In this document: piece by piece, positions 35,358 to 45,148 of the stretch | Layout of the letters: every line of letters begins with the position of its first letter | Position numbering within the stretch: position 1 is the stretch's first letter | Source of the DNA: Lyngbya sp. HA4199-MV5 | Lineage (GTDB): Bacteria; Cyanobacteriota; Cyanobacteriia; Leptolyngbyales; Leptolyngbyaceae | Length of the DNA: 64,000 nt | Direction of reading: 5' to 3' | Assembly: GCA_019359375.1 (NCBI GenBank) | Contig: JAHHHL010000021.1 | Span: forward strand, 1 to 64,000 | Notes under the pieces: model-generated | Seen by the model: only the letters and a program-made list of their open reading frames with translations | What the model was told of the DNA's origin: nothing | Database searches by the model: none | Translations under genes and position numbers: made by a program

Positions 35358-36413
35358 ATGAAATCAACAAACTGCTCTCAATCATCAGTGTTTCCTACCG
35401 CCGTCTCTCAAACCAGTGAACCTCAATCTGCTGGCTCTCAAACTAGCAAAGCTCAAGGCGAGCTTCCAACGCTATCAATCTCTGAATTATCGTCTCAAAA
35501 AACGTTTATGGTCAGTCCTCAGATGGAACCGTCAACCGAGTCGTTGCAGCCAAATCGTGTGACTCAAGCAGTGGTGATTGTTGTTGCGACTGTAATGGGC
35601 TTAACGGTCTTTTCTGGCATGGCTTATATCGCGCTGATGAAGCTAGACATACTGCAACGATCGCAGCCATCCAGCACGCAGCCAACGCCACCAAAACGGA
35701 CTCAAGATGAACAGATCATTCCACCTGTTGAAAATCCAATACAGGTGCAAAAGAGCAACGAAATGCAAGCAACCATGTTTCTCGATCGGGCTAGACGGTT
35801 GGCAGTCGCTAATCGGTTTGAGGACGCGATCGCAGAGGCAAACAAAGTCCCGTTTGATAGTTTGCTCTATCCAGAAACGCGGCAAGCGATCACTCAATGG
35901 TCAGAACAGGTACAGCAGCAAGAAGCCGAACAAAGAGCCATCCAGCAAAGCAATGAGCAGCACTTGCAGGTGGCTCAACAAGCGCTAGAGCAAAATGATT
36001 GGAAAACAGCCCTTCAAGCGGTTAACCAGCTTAACATTCATGCAACGAATCAGAATGCTTTCTGGCAACAGCAAAAAGACGCGATGGTGCAAACAATCGA
36101 GCCTTATCAGCACGAACACAAAGCACGGGAGTTTCTTGATCAAGGTGAATTAGAAAATGCCGTTTATGAAGCAAAGCAGCTTCCATCAATAGCGCCCTGG
36201 CAAGAGAAAAAGGCACTCATTATTGAACAAGTCACCCAGAAATTTGCTGACAAAGCGGTTGCTAAAAAATGGAACGAGCGCTGTCAAACGCTGACCCAGG
36301 GCAACATCAGCAGATGCCCTTACTTAGATGATGTCAAGGAGATTGTACATCTTCTGCCCTCAACTCGTTGGCTACCTGGATTAAACTCTCCACGTCGTAA
36401 ATCCAGGCATTAA
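35358..36413 (+). CDS. Membrane-anchored helical hypothetical protein
   Basis: 351 residues: a Ser/Gln/Thr-rich N-terminus (1-68), one membrane helix (about 70-96, VVIVVATVMGLTVFSGMAYIAL), a Pro linker, then a Gln/Glu/Ala-rich helical domain (about 125-330). Repeated FEDAIAEANKVP, WKTALQAVNQL and LENAVYEAKQLP units look like degenerate TPR-type hairpins. The family is not recognised. A position near an inner-membrane assembly is likely. A hairpin follows the stop. Confidence 0.65.
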   Translation: MKSTNCSQSSVFPTAVSQTSEPQSAGSQTSKAQGELPTLSISELSSQKTFMVSPQMEPSTESLQPNRVTQAVVIVVATVMGLTVFSGMAYIALMKLDILQRSQPSSTQPTPPKRTQDEQIIPPVENPIQVQKSNEMQATMFLDRARRLAVANRFEDAIAEANKVPFDSLLYPETRQAITQWSEQVQQQEAEQRAIQQSNEQHLQVAQQALEQNDWKTALQAVNQLNIHATNQNAFWQQQKDAMVQTIEPYQHEHKAREFLDQGELENAVYEAKQLPSIAPWQEKKALIIEQVTQKFADKAVAKKWNERCQTLTQGNISRCPYLDDVKEIVHLLPSTRWLPGLNSPRRKSRH

Positions 36414-36422
36414 AACGTGAGG

Positions 36423-36472
36423 AAGGCTGATATAGTGCTCTTTAAAGGTGGCATGGGCAGAATATCAGCCTT
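36423..36472 (+). terminator. Inverted repeat after the helical membrane protein gene
   Basis: AAGGCTGATA (36423-36432) pairs with TATCAGCCTT (36463-36472), then TTTC. The loop is long (30 bases). A plausible weak terminator ten bases after the stop. Confidence 0.5.
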
Positions 36473-36593
36473 TCTGATGCAGGTAAAATTCGACCTGTGA
36501 GTGCAGCATTGAAAGCTCACTGCATTAGAGTGATCACCCCTGTGTCTATAGAGCACGATGAGAAAAATAAGGTTAAGGTCTGTGAAATCCTCT

Positions 36594-37865
36594 ATGCCTG
36601 CTAATCCCGACATCCGCATCATTCCAGTGAAATCAGCCGTAGAGCAAGAATGGTTTTTGGATGTGCCCGCGATCGTCTACGCCAACGATCCCAACTGGGT
36701 GCCGCCCCTCCGCAGCAGCATCGCCAAGCAGTTGGCACCCACAAATCCGTTTTTGCAGTATGGACGGTTGCAGCAGTTTGTAGCGATGGAAGGTGAGGAG
36801 AGAGGAGAGAGGAGAGAGGAGTCGGGAGTTGGGAGTCGGGAGTCGGGAGTCGGCAGTGGGAGAGCAAAACTCAAAACTCAAAACTCTTCCCCCTTACCCC
36901 TCTCTCCACCGCAAAGCGGAAGCAAGCTACACCCCTCACTTCTTGGTCGGATTGTGGCAGCGGTGAACGATCGCCTGATCGATCGTGAGGGTCAAAAAGT
37001 AGGACTCTTTGGTTACTTTGAATGCGTGCCCGATTTTGCTGTAGCACAGGCGTTGCTAGAAGCAGCGTGCCAATGGTTGCAGGAACAGGGCATGACCAGG
37101 GTAAGGGGACCGATCGACCTTTCCACTCACAACAATTGCTTGTTTCTGGTGGATGGGTTTGACTCGCCACCGATGATGATGATGCCCTACAATCCGCCTT
37201 ACTATCCGCAATTCGTGGAGCAGGATGGTTGGCAAAAAGCAAAAGATGCCTATGCGTATAACTTTCCACTTGACAAACCGCTGTCACCAGAATTTGAGAA
37301 AGGCTATCGGATTGCGTTGAAATCAGGCGTGACGTTTCGACCTTTACGCACCAAAGGCGAGGGTTTTGAGCAGGACTGCATTAGTTTGTATAACCTCTTT
37401 ACGAAAGCCTTTTCAAATAACTGGAGTTCTACACCACGTACACAGGAAGAGTTTTTGGAAGAGGCAAAAGATTTGCAAAGTTTGGTTGATCCAGATGTGT
37501 TTCCGATCGCCGAATATAACGGTGAAATGATCGGCTTCTGGATGGGATTGCCAGACTATAACATTCCCCTTAAGCATGTGAATGGCAAACTCAATTGGCT
37601 CGGCATTCTCAAATTTCTTTGGTATCGCCGCCAGATTGATCAGGGACGAGTAATTGCCATCTGTTCCCTACCAGAATTTCGTCGCAAAATGGTGCCATTG
37701 GGATTAATTTATCTGGGCATGCAGGGCGGTATCCAAAAAGGCAAGCCCTACAAACGAGCAGAACTCTCCTGGGTTTATGAAGATAACTTTCCCTCCCGCA
37801 AACTCATCGAAGCGTCTGGCGGCACAATTTACAAAACCTACCGCATTTATGAGAAACAACTGTAA
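36594..37865 (+). CDS. GNAT-fold acetyltransferase-like protein with repeat insertion
   Basis: About 423 residues from ATG 36594; the in-frame ATG 36558 adds 12 basic residues. The N-terminus IRIIPVKSAVEQEWFLDVPAIVY and C-terminal part resemble the cyanobacterial and alphaproteobacterial GNAT-like family. Residues about 66-113 (EGEERGERREESGVGSRESG and a Pro/Ser stretch) are foreign: they come from an intragenic GGGAGTC repeat that keeps the frame. The conserved sequence resumes at HPSLLGRIVAAVNDRLI. Substrate unknown. It is followed 122 bases later by the glycine-rich membrane protein. Confidence 0.72.
   Translation: MPANPDIRIIPVKSAVEQEWFLDVPAIVYANDPNWVPPLRSSIAKQLAPTNPFLQYGRLQQFVAMEGEERGERREESGVGSRESGVGSGRAKLKTQNSSPLPLSPPQSGSKLHPSLLGRIVAAVNDRLIDREGQKVGLFGYFECVPDFAVAQALLEAACQWLQEQGMTRVRGPIDLSTHNNCLFLVDGFDSPPMMMMPYNPPYYPQFVEQDGWQKAKDAYAYNFPLDKPLSPEFEKGYRIALKSGVTFRPLRTKGEGFEQDCISLYNLFTKAFSNNWSSTPRTQEEFLEEAKDLQSLVDPDVFPIAEYNGEMIGFWMGLPDYNIPLKHVNGKLNWLGILKFLWYRRQIDQGRVIAICSLPEFRRKMVPLGLIYLGMQGGIQKGKPYKRAELSWVYEDNFPSRKLIEASGGTIYKTYRIYEKQL
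36790..36925. repeat. GGGAGTC-type repeat inserted inside the GNAT gene
   Basis: Tandem GAGAGGA, GGGAGTC and AAAACTC units followed by a C-rich part, all inside one reading frame. Related GGGAGTC units occur inside xdhC at about 42040-42085 in the opposite orientation relative to coding. Confidence 0.8.
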
Positions 37866-37987
37866 TGAGTGAAGCGAGTAATTGAGTTTTTTGCTTGAAG
37901 AAACGCAAAGTGCTGCTTTTCTCAGGAATAGGCGATCGCCAACCTGTAGCAACCCTGGAAACAGTTCGTTTGAAGCAGGACTTACGC

Positions 37988-39403
37988 ATGAATGTGCAGC
38001 AAGCCGAACTCTATCAGCGAATCCAGCAGTTTTCTCTTGATGTCATCGATTCAAACTTGCCGTTCAGCCACCGCTTAGCGCGCGAGAACGGCTGGACGAT
38101 TGCTTATGCACAGCGAGTAGTCGAGGAATACAAAAAATTTACGTTTTTGGCGATCGTTGCAGGGCATCCAGTGACCCCTTCTGATCAGGTCGATCAGGCG
38201 TGGCATTTGCATCTGCTCTACACGCAGTCTTATTGGGAAGAGTTTTGCCCCAAGGTTCTGCAAGCGCCACTGCATCACAACCCAACGAAAGGAGGGCAGC
38301 AAGAACGCGGCAAGTTCAACGACTGGTATAGCGGTACGCTCACAAGTTACGAAAGGTTTTTTCAGCAGTCACCGCCTCCAGATGTTTGGTCGCCACCTCG
38401 TATTCGCTTTGGGCGTGAGCTTGCTTTTAGGCGCATCAACACTCAGCAAAACTGGGTTTTACCTAAACCCGATGCCAGTCAGTTGTTTCACAGCCGCCGC
38501 TGGTTGAGCTGGTTATCTGCGTTCCTTATGATGAGCCTTGCGCTTTGGGCTACACCTGTTTGCGCGGCTTTACTCTCCACCTCAAATTCGTCGATCGACG
38601 TTTCGCTCGCCACATTTCTGCCGCTTTATGCATGGACGGCAACGACCAGCTTTGCCTGCATCGTGACCACCAGCCTACTGTTTCAACGGTTTAATCGACG
38701 CTTCCAATCGGGAGGACCGCTTTTTGCCGCCATTCTCTTTGGGCTGTTCCTGGTAGGGAGCAGTTGGTTGGCAGCAGGATTCACAACGCTACCAGGATGG
38801 GAATTCCTGGGCTTCTTTGTGCTGTCTGCGATCGCGGGTATGGTGGCAGACTTTGTACTGAGTAAATGGGTGCAGATGCGATCGCACTGTACGCTCAGAC
38901 CGTTACAGAGCGATTACACCCCATCATGGGAAGAGTTTCAGCGATCGTCTCCCGTCTTGGAACAGATCTTCCACCTTGCAACCCAATGCGGTTTGCTCTG
39001 CGTCATCGGGTTGTATGGACTTGGCATTGCCAGAGTTGGGCTGGGACTCCAGCGACAAAAGCCAGTGGGTTATCTCATTGCCTTGTGTTTGATCATGGCA
39101 GTCTACCTCCTGTGGCGGCTGAATCAGGCACACCTGAAGCTGCCTCTCCTCAAAACCTCAATCTGGATCTTAAGCATCTTAGGGACAGCGCTGCTGCTGT
39201 TTTCCACACCTCAGCTTTTATGGGTTGGTGTTCCCTTGGGGCTCTTCTACTTATGGCGGCGCACTCCTGTGACTGGACGTGGCAGGACAACTTGCGTCAA
39301 TGGCAACTGTGGCGATGGGGGGAGCAGTGGCGATGGGGGCGGGGGTGACGGAGGCGGAGGCGGCTGTGGGGGCGGAGGTTGTGGCGGCTGTGGCGGTGGT
39401 TAG
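37988..39403 (+). CDS. TIGR04222-type membrane protein with glycine-rich tail
   Basis: About 471 residues from ATG 37988. The N-terminal cytoplasmic part (about 1-150) has the pattern VDQAWHLHLLYTQSYWEEFC seen in glycine-rich-domain proteins, with conserved W-H-x-H. Several membrane helices follow (about 175-420). The tail is low-complexity Gly/Cys/Asp (GGGGCGGGGCGGCGGG). This layout fits TIGR04222 domain proteins of unknown function. The TTG at 37895 would add 31 residues and has no clear ribosome-binding site. Confidence 0.7.
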   Translation: MNVQQAELYQRIQQFSLDVIDSNLPFSHRLARENGWTIAYAQRVVEEYKKFTFLAIVAGHPVTPSDQVDQAWHLHLLYTQSYWEEFCPKVLQAPLHHNPTKGGQQERGKFNDWYSGTLTSYERFFQQSPPPDVWSPPRIRFGRELAFRRINTQQNWVLPKPDASQLFHSRRWLSWLSAFLMMSLALWATPVCAALLSTSNSSIDVSLATFLPLYAWTATTSFACIVTTSLLFQRFNRRFQSGGPLFAAILFGLFLVGSSWLAAGFTTLPGWEFLGFFVLSAIAGMVADFVLSKWVQMRSHCTLRPLQSDYTPSWEEFQRSSPVLEQIFHLATQCGLLCVIGLYGLGIARVGLGLQRQKPVGYLIALCLIMAVYLLWRLNQAHLKLPLLKTSIWILSILGTALLLFSTPQLLWVGVPLGLFYLWRRTPVTGRGRTTCVNGNCGDGGSSGDGGGGDGGGGGCGGGGCGGCGGG

Positions 39404-39418
39404 CGCAACAAACCGTGC

Positions 39419-39466
39419 ATTAGCCTTCTGCCTTCTGCCTTCTGCCCTCTGCCTCCTGCCTCCTTC
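39419..39466. repeat. GCCTTCTGCC low-complexity repeat
   Basis: GCCTTCTGCCTTCTGCCC-type units just after the glycine-rich gene. It is the reverse complement of the repeat at 32793-32836. Confidence 0.8.
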
Positions 39467-39534
39467 TAAAAACTAAAAACCTTTCTGGTATGCCCATAGG
39501 GCTTTACAACTCCCTTGCCTCCTGCCTCTCCCCC

Positions 39535-41277
39535 CTACTCCCTTCCTACCAGTGCGGCTACCTTATCTAATAATTGATATGGCTCTACAGGCTTGATGAG
39601 ATAGTCGTCAATGCCTTCGATCGTTTGGTCTTCAGGTAAGGCTTTTGCGGTGAGCGCCAAGATTTTAGTGGCGTGTAGCGCTGGATGGTCACGTAGAAAG
39701 TGAATGATTTCGTCGCTCTGCAAACCGGGGAGCTGCATATTGGCAATAATCAAACGCGGACGCAAGAGTTCGATTTGCTTCAGGGCTGTGGCACCATCCA
39801 CCATCCACACCACCTGGCAGTCGGCAGCGGTAAGCAGATCACAAATCAGCAACGCCGTTTCGTCGTGGTCTTCAATCAGGACTACCCGTTCGCCAATGGG
39901 GAGCGCACGGTTGATTGTCTCAGCTTCCAGGAAGTTGGGCGCGATCGCAGGCAGGAAGCTGGCGTTTTGGTCTAAAGGCTGGGCGATCGACTGAGCGATC
40001 GAGGGAGCAGGCAGCCACACCGTAAAGATTGACCCCACGCCAACCGTCGAGTTGACTTCAATCTTACCGTTGTGCAATTCAACCAGTTGTTTCGTCAACG
40101 CAAGCCCTAAACCTGTCCCTTCGTAGGTGCGAGTGAGAGAACTGTCAAGCTGTTGAAATTTCTGAAACAGCAGTGGGCGCTGGCTCTCTGCAATGCCAAT
40201 ACCCGTATCTTCCACCTGAAAAATGGCGATGTTATGCTTACTGCCAAAGCGCAGCGTGACGCGCCCACCTGCTGGCGTAAACTTAATGGCGTTACTGAGT
40301 AAATTCAGCAAAATTTGACTGACTCGATGTGGATCAGCCATAAAAGAATCATCAGCATCAGGGCTACTCAACTGCGAGTCATGCTCAAGCGCTTTGAGGC
40401 TTAGCTCAATGCCTTTAGAGCGTGCCCGATCCTGGAGGATATGCAAGCTTTGATGCGCCACCTGAGAGAGCGAAAACGGCTTGGTATTCAGTACAACTTT
40501 GCCTGCCTCAACTTGAGATACTTCCAGAATGTCTGTAATGAGTTCTAGCAGATGTTCGCCGCTGCGCTTGATGAGCTTGAGATACTCCTGCTGTTTTTTG
40601 GGTTGTAGGGGATAGGTGTCTGGCTTCATCGCCATAACGCGCAGCAGGGTGTCTGCCATGCCAATGACACAGGTGAGGGGAGTCCGCAGTTCGTGACTCA
40701 TGGCAGACAGAAACTCGGTTTTGGTGCGGTTCGCCGCCTGTGCCGCTAAAAGCGCATCGTGCAGTTCTTGCGTCCGTTCAATGACGCGCTGTTCAAGCAG
40801 GTGCTGCTGCTCTAATGCTGCTGTTACGGCATCGGTGGGCGGGGCAGAAGGTTGGGTCAGCAGCAGATCGGCTAGTCTCAGGGTAAACTCACTCTGAAGG
40901 TCTGGATTGTTTGCCTGTAAATGCGGCACAGCTTGATGCAGCCGATCTACCAGTTGAGGATCATGCGGAACCTGATGGCTTAATTGAGTCAAAAAGGCGG
41001 CGATCGACTCTGGTATAAACGTCAACTGAACCTGATAGTGCTGCCATTGATCAGGTATTGGATCTGCCAGCAGTAAGCCATTAAACTGAGACGAAACCAC
41101 CACTGTGAAGCGATCAGGATGCTTAGCCGCTGTGCGATCGCGGGGTATCGTTGCTTCTGTCAGCACCAGTACCGCTCGATCGATTGGCTCGACCGTTTGC
41201 TGAAGGGCGCTGCTAATTTGCTCAAATGCCCCGCAGGGAAGCACCCAGCTCAGGCTTAATCTTCGGTCAGGCGACAT
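39535..41277 (-). CDS. Hybrid histidine kinase with DICT-like sensor and pseudo-receiver
   Basis: About 580 residues from ATG 41277. The N-terminal part (1-155) resembles the DICT sensory domain. A coiled linker leads to the HisKA box MSHELRTPLT (phospho-acceptor His195) and a HATPase domain with DTGIGI and GTGLGLAL. The C-terminal receiver (about 465-580) keeps the acidic pair (Glu469, Asp470) and Lys562, but the phospho-acceptor position is Asn513 (IIANMQLPG; codon AAT at 39739-39741). So the kinase half looks active, while its own receiver cannot be phosphorylated at the usual residue. Confidence 0.85.
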   Translation of the reverse strand: MSPDRRLSLSWVLPCGAFEQISSALQQTVEPIDRAVLVLTEATIPRDRTAAKHPDRFTVVVSSQFNGLLLADPIPDQWQHYQVQLTFIPESIAAFLTQLSHQVPHDPQLVDRLHQAVPHLQANNPDLQSEFTLRLADLLLTQPSAPPTDAVTAALEQQHLLEQRVIERTQELHDALLAAQAANRTKTEFLSAMSHELRTPLTCVIGMADTLLRVMAMKPDTYPLQPKKQQEYLKLIKRSGEHLLELITDILEVSQVEAGKVVLNTKPFSLSQVAHQSLHILQDRARSKGIELSLKALEHDSQLSSPDADDSFMADPHRVSQILLNLLSNAIKFTPAGGRVTLRFGSKHNIAIFQVEDTGIGIAESQRPLLFQKFQQLDSSLTRTYEGTGLGLALTKQLVELHNGKIEVNSTVGVGSIFTVWLPAPSIAQSIAQPLDQNASFLPAIAPNFLEAETINRALPIGERVVLIEDHDETALLICDLLTAADCQVVWMVDGATALKQIELLRPRLIIANMQLPGLQSDEIIHFLRDHPALHATKILALTAKALPEDQTIEGIDDYLIKPVEPYQLLDKVAALVGRE

Positions 41278-41405
41278 TTCACGGACTGTTAAGACAAACG
41301 CTATAACGCTCAAGCCTACTATAACGGGTGTTCGCGCGATGAAAAATGCAAACATTGTGAAGGCTCAATGGCATCCACTCTCCCATCAGCGATTTTTCCG
41401 CTTGC

Positions 41406-42488
41406 TTACTGCTGTTGGGTCTGCTGTTCATAATGTTGAGTGATCGTCACCCCATCCTCCATTGACTCAGGCAGGCTTTGTGAAACGCTGGGATGCGATC
41501 GGGTTGCGTGCGATCGACCGGAGAGCGATCGTTCACTGCCCCCTCGATACACCGTAATTAACTCGGCGCAAATACTAACCGCAATTTCGGCAGGTGTCAG
41601 GGCACCCAGATCGAGACCGATCGGCGCATACACTGCTTCTAGCTGAGAGACCACTAAGGATGAGTCCATCCCTGGAATGCCTTCTGCTCGCAGCGCTTGC
41701 AACACCGTTTTGACGCGCTTTTGGCTACCGATCATACCAATATAGTGAGGCGATCGCGGCAGGATTGCTCTCAATGCCGCCAGATCGTGCTGATAGCTGC
41801 GTGTCACCAGGGCAACGTAAAGCGGTGGTTTCTCCCTCAAGGTTGCAACGGCTGTATCGATCGGTTGAGCCAGAACCGTAGCATCGGGAAACCGTTGGGC
41901 GTTCGCAAACTCTGGGCGATCGTCCTGCACCACAACATGAAACTCAAGCAGGCGAGCCATTTGCGCTAGGGGGGCGGCGACATGACCCGCACCAATGATG
42001 AGGAGGGTGGGGGGTGGGAGGAGGGGAAGGATGAAAGTGTGGGAGTCGGGAGTCGGGAGAAGAGAGTCGGGAGAAGAGAGGTAGGGCGATCGGTTGGGGG
42101 CGAAGGGGATGATGAGGGAGCCAGATTGTCCAGCTTGCAAGAGGGCGATGATGTCGTGGGTAAGGGCGATCGCGGGTTCACCCTGCCAGCGTTCTAGCCA
42201 AACCTGCATCATACCGCCGCAAATGCCCTGCTTAAGCTGCTCTGGATTGCCTGAAAGGTCGATCGTGACAGATTGCTTTTCACCCGTGACGAGTACGTGT
42301 CTGGCTTGAGCAATCACGCTGGCTTCCCCTGCCCCACCGCCGATCGTGCCAATGGTGCTGCCATCCGCGCAAATAACCATCATTGCGCCCACTTCTCTAG
42401 GCACCGAGCCTTTGACATCGACGACCGTTGCCAGCACAACCGAACCGTTCTGAAGCGCTATGGCAAGCTGTTGGCAGAAGTGAAGCAT
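41406..42488 (-). CDS. xdhC: XdhC-type molybdenum cofactor insertion protein
   Basis: A 360-residue XdhC/CoxI family protein that sulfurates and inserts the molybdenum cofactor into xanthine dehydrogenase. The N-terminal part contains KGSVPREVGAMMVICADG and IGGGAGEASVIAQA. The C-terminal Rossmann part has LLIIGAGHVAAPLAQMA and ALVTRSYQHDLAAL. Residues about 133-158 (SPYLSSPDSLLPTPDSH) come from an inserted GGGAGTC repeat and lie in the linker. The cognate dehydrogenase genes xdhA and xdhB lie 5 kb away on the other strand. Confidence 0.86.
   Translation of the reverse strand: MLHFCQQLAIALQNGSVVLATVVDVKGSVPREVGAMMVICADGSTIGTIGGGAGEASVIAQARHVLVTGEKQSVTIDLSGNPEQLKQGICGGMMQVWLERWQGEPAIALTHDIIALLQAGQSGSLIIPFAPNRSPYLSSPDSLLPTPDSHTFILPLLPPPTLLIIGAGHVAAPLAQMARLLEFHVVVQDDRPEFANAQRFPDATVLAQPIDTAVATLREKPPLYVALVTRSYQHDLAALRAILPRSPHYIGMIGSQKRVKTVLQALRAEGIPGMDSSLVVSQLEAVYAPIGLDLGALTPAEIAVSICAELITVYRGGSERSLSGRSHATRSHPSVSQSLPESMEDGVTITQHYEQQTQQQ
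42015..42090. repeat. GGGAGTC-type repeat inside xdhC
   Basis: GGGAGTCGGGAGTCGGGAG-type units with GAAGAGAG spacers, within the inter-domain linker of XdhC. The frame is kept. Same repeat family as in the GNAT gene. Confidence 0.8.
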
Positions 42489-42806
42489 GGGCTGTTTGAA
42501 CGTGAGCGATCGTCCGTATTGTAGAGGAGGGGCGATCGGGTTTCAGTATCCGTCTGTTCACTGGCGATGAACGACTCTAATGTTCGATACTAATCAGCGA
42601 TCGACTGTTGATATTCATTAGAGTTGTCTGGAAATAAGACAAAAAATCCTTGAAAGCCATACCCAGCAAGCATTTCAGCCAATTTGACTGGAAATCGCTG
42701 TAACCCTTGCGTTGTAGGCATTTCAGCCATTTTTCCCGTTATTACCCGACAAGTCTATTAACCCTCGTATCTGCCGCTACCGCTGAAGCAACATTAATTT
42801 GGGATT
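42489..42806. other. Intergenic region
   Basis: About 320 bases between xdhC and the broken TOPRIM-like gene. It includes two copies of GCATTTCAGCCA (around 42671 and 42718). No gene was seen. Confidence 0.6.
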
Positions 42807-43238
42807 TTACTCAATAATGACTGGGATCAGTCGCTGCTCAATTTCATCAAGATAATCTGTCAATCCTGTTTGACAGCCTCTTTCTCGTAGGCGATCTAAG
42901 CTGGTTTCCTCCCAACACTGCTGTTCACGTAATCCATCCATCCTCGTAAGCTTTTCTAAAACGACTTTGGGATTTCTAATACGATCAGGATATTCCCGTG
43001 AGTTAGAACGTAGTCTATGAGCCTCCTCACAAGGATCAAAACTCAATCTGCCCCTTATCTCTTCTAGAATTTGTGTTTCCTCTAGATCTAACGGAATGAA
43101 CCCATTCAAGACCCAGGCTTCACGCATTCGATCGGCTGTACCAATGACAATTTCTAGTCTGGGTTGTCGATCAATATGTTCTGAGCGTGCTTGCTCAATT
43201 CCTTCCCTTCGTTCAGGTTGGTTATCTAAATCGCGGAT

Positions 43239-44806
43239 GTAACTACTCAGCTTTGAGTTCAGGAAACACGGGATCACCCATAAACAAACTCACCACAGCA
43301 TCAAGAACAGGAATCCCTTGTTTTCTCAAAGTAGACAGGTAACTCCGAATGCGGCAGAACATGTTCGCGCCTTCATGGGAGCGAAACCCGCCGGAGATTT
43401 TCTGCTTTAGTTTCATCATGCGTAAGTCACGCTCCGCCTGATTGTTGTCAAACGGAACGGTAAAGTCATGCATGAAGCCCAGCACCGCTGCTTGCTGGTT
43501 GAGGCGATGAAGCAAATTGCGGGGTGGTGATTGTTTGATGCGACCGCGAGTTTTAACCGGAAGCGGAGGCGGATTGGCGGCACCCCCTTGCTCAATGAGC
43601 ACCTGGTAGCGTTGCTCAAATTCCAGGATTTGTTCTGAAGCCAGAGCCGATTGCCCAGTGGCTTTGGCTTCATCAACCTGGTGTTTCATCGTGCAAAGCA
43701 AAAGAATCATCTGGAATGCCCAGGGTTGCTGATAGCGCTCAAAGATAAAGGTCAACTCCCGCAAATGATGGGCATTGCATAAATAATGCCTGCACCCCTC
43801 ATAGGTGCCATAACTAACCCAGCTATCATGCACTGCTTTTCCCTGAAATTGGGGCAAAATGTTCATCTCGTCGATGGCGGCTTTGCCCCGTTTGGGATGG
43901 ACAAAATAGTAGGTCAAGCCATCAGTGCAAGCGACGTGCAGCCACCACAACTTGCCATTGACGCGCATCCCAGTTTCATCAAAGTGTTCCACCGTTGCCT
44001 TTTGTAAGTGAGTGTGAATTGCGGTTGTAATCGGTTCAATCGCCTCAAAACACTGCGCCCTGGCATTGTAGAGCGTCCCTTCTGACACCGCTGCCCCAAA
44101 CACCTCATCCAACACTGCCACGGTGCGACCCGATGGCAATAGTTGCCCTTCCATCAGATACACCATCATCCCTTTCACTCCAGCACCATACTGCACCGGA
44201 TGGCACACGCCTTTGGGAAACCTGCCCTGATTTTCCATCCCACACACCGGACAACACTTCACCTCGGCTTGATGCTCGCTGACTTGCAGTTGTAACGGTG
44301 GCAGGTCGTGCACTTGACGAACAATCATGCGTTCTACAGCCTCATGCTTTAATGAGGCTCCGCAGCCACAGCACTGCTCTACCGGGTGTTCCACCACCCA
44401 ATCCACTTCTTCCCGCCATTCCAATGTTGTGCCTGGATGCTCCCCTTGCCCCCCACTGCGGCGTTCACTCTTTGTCCGTAAGCTGCGCGTCCGCTTGCCA
44501 AACCCATCCCCCGATGGCGGTTTGCTGCTGTTGTGGCTATTCTTGCTCAACTGGTTCTCCAAGGCTTCCACCCGCTCTTCCAGCAATTCCAACTCCTCTA
44601 TCCGCTTCAGCAACCTTTCGACCAGCGCGATGACAGCCTCTTCTCCCTGCACGTAAACCGCACGGATCTCTTCTCGGCTGATCTTGGGCGTTGCCTTTCG
44701 CTGACTCAATTGCTCTCTCCTTTGGCAGCTTGGCTTTGTCTACACGTTACTCATCGCTGTTCTTTCTCTCCAAAATCATATCTTTCTTTTAAGGCTGAGT
44801 AGTTAC
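43239..44806 (-). mobile_element. IS66 family insertion sequence (1568 bp)
   Basis: Terminal inverted repeats GTAACTACTCAGC at both ends. The 8-base target duplication TCGCGGAT is at 43231-43238 and 44807-44814, the size typical of IS66. It carries only a tnpC-type transposase, without tnpA or tnpB. Target: the TOPRIM-like gene. The intact duplication and open transposase frame suggest a recent insertion. Confidence 0.95.
43243..44709 (-). CDS. tnpC: IS66 family transposase
   Basis: A 488-residue IS66 transposase. It has an N-terminal coiled coil (about 15-55), a Ser/Lys-rich DUF6444-like part, a zinc-binding part (CCGCGASL with CCPVCGM), and a DDE catalytic core. Visible acidic residues are in HFDETGMRVNG, AVHDSWVSYG and NNQAERDLRMMK. 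The C-terminal IS66 domain ends FPELKAE. The stop lies inside the terminal repeat of the element. It looks intact. Confidence 0.95.
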   Translation of the reverse strand: MSQRKATPKISREEIRAVYVQGEEAVIALVERLLKRIEELELLEERVEALENQLSKNSHNSSKPPSGDGFGKRTRSLRTKSERRSGGQGEHPGTTLEWREEVDWVVEHPVEQCCGCGASLKHEAVERMIVRQVHDLPPLQLQVSEHQAEVKCCPVCGMENQGRFPKGVCHPVQYGAGVKGMMVYLMEGQLLPSGRTVAVLDEVFGAAVSEGTLYNARAQCFEAIEPITTAIHTHLQKATVEHFDETGMRVNGKLWWLHVACTDGLTYYFVHPKRGKAAIDEMNILPQFQGKAVHDSWVSYGTYEGCRHYLCNAHHLRELTFIFERYQQPWAFQMILLLCTMKHQVDEAKATGQSALASEQILEFEQRYQVLIEQGGAANPPPLPVKTRGRIKQSPPRNLLHRLNQQAAVLGFMHDFTVPFDNNQAERDLRMMKLKQKISGGFRSHEGANMFCRIRSYLSTLRKQGIPVLDAVVSLFMGDPVFPELKAE

Positions 44807-45148
44807 TCGCGGATAAAGATAACTGCTGCAATCTGTCGGTTTCTCTTAACCTGAAGAAGTCTTATTAAGGTCAGAATCTTCATTGCTGCTGCACCATCAG
44901 CTTTCAATGCTCCAGCTCTACTATGACCCAAAAATTTAGGCACATGCAGACCTGATCCTTTAGCACACTCAATGATAGTGCCAATATTTCTCCAGCAAGA
45001 ATACTCAGTGCCTTCTTCTAAGCCGCTCCATCGAAAGAAGTTTTGTAAAAGGTCAGGCTCTAACCAGTCCACTTTTTCTACCAAAACACGTTCAGCCAAT
45101 GTGGTAGCGATTCGTGCATCTGCGCTACTTTCAACAATCACAACGAAC

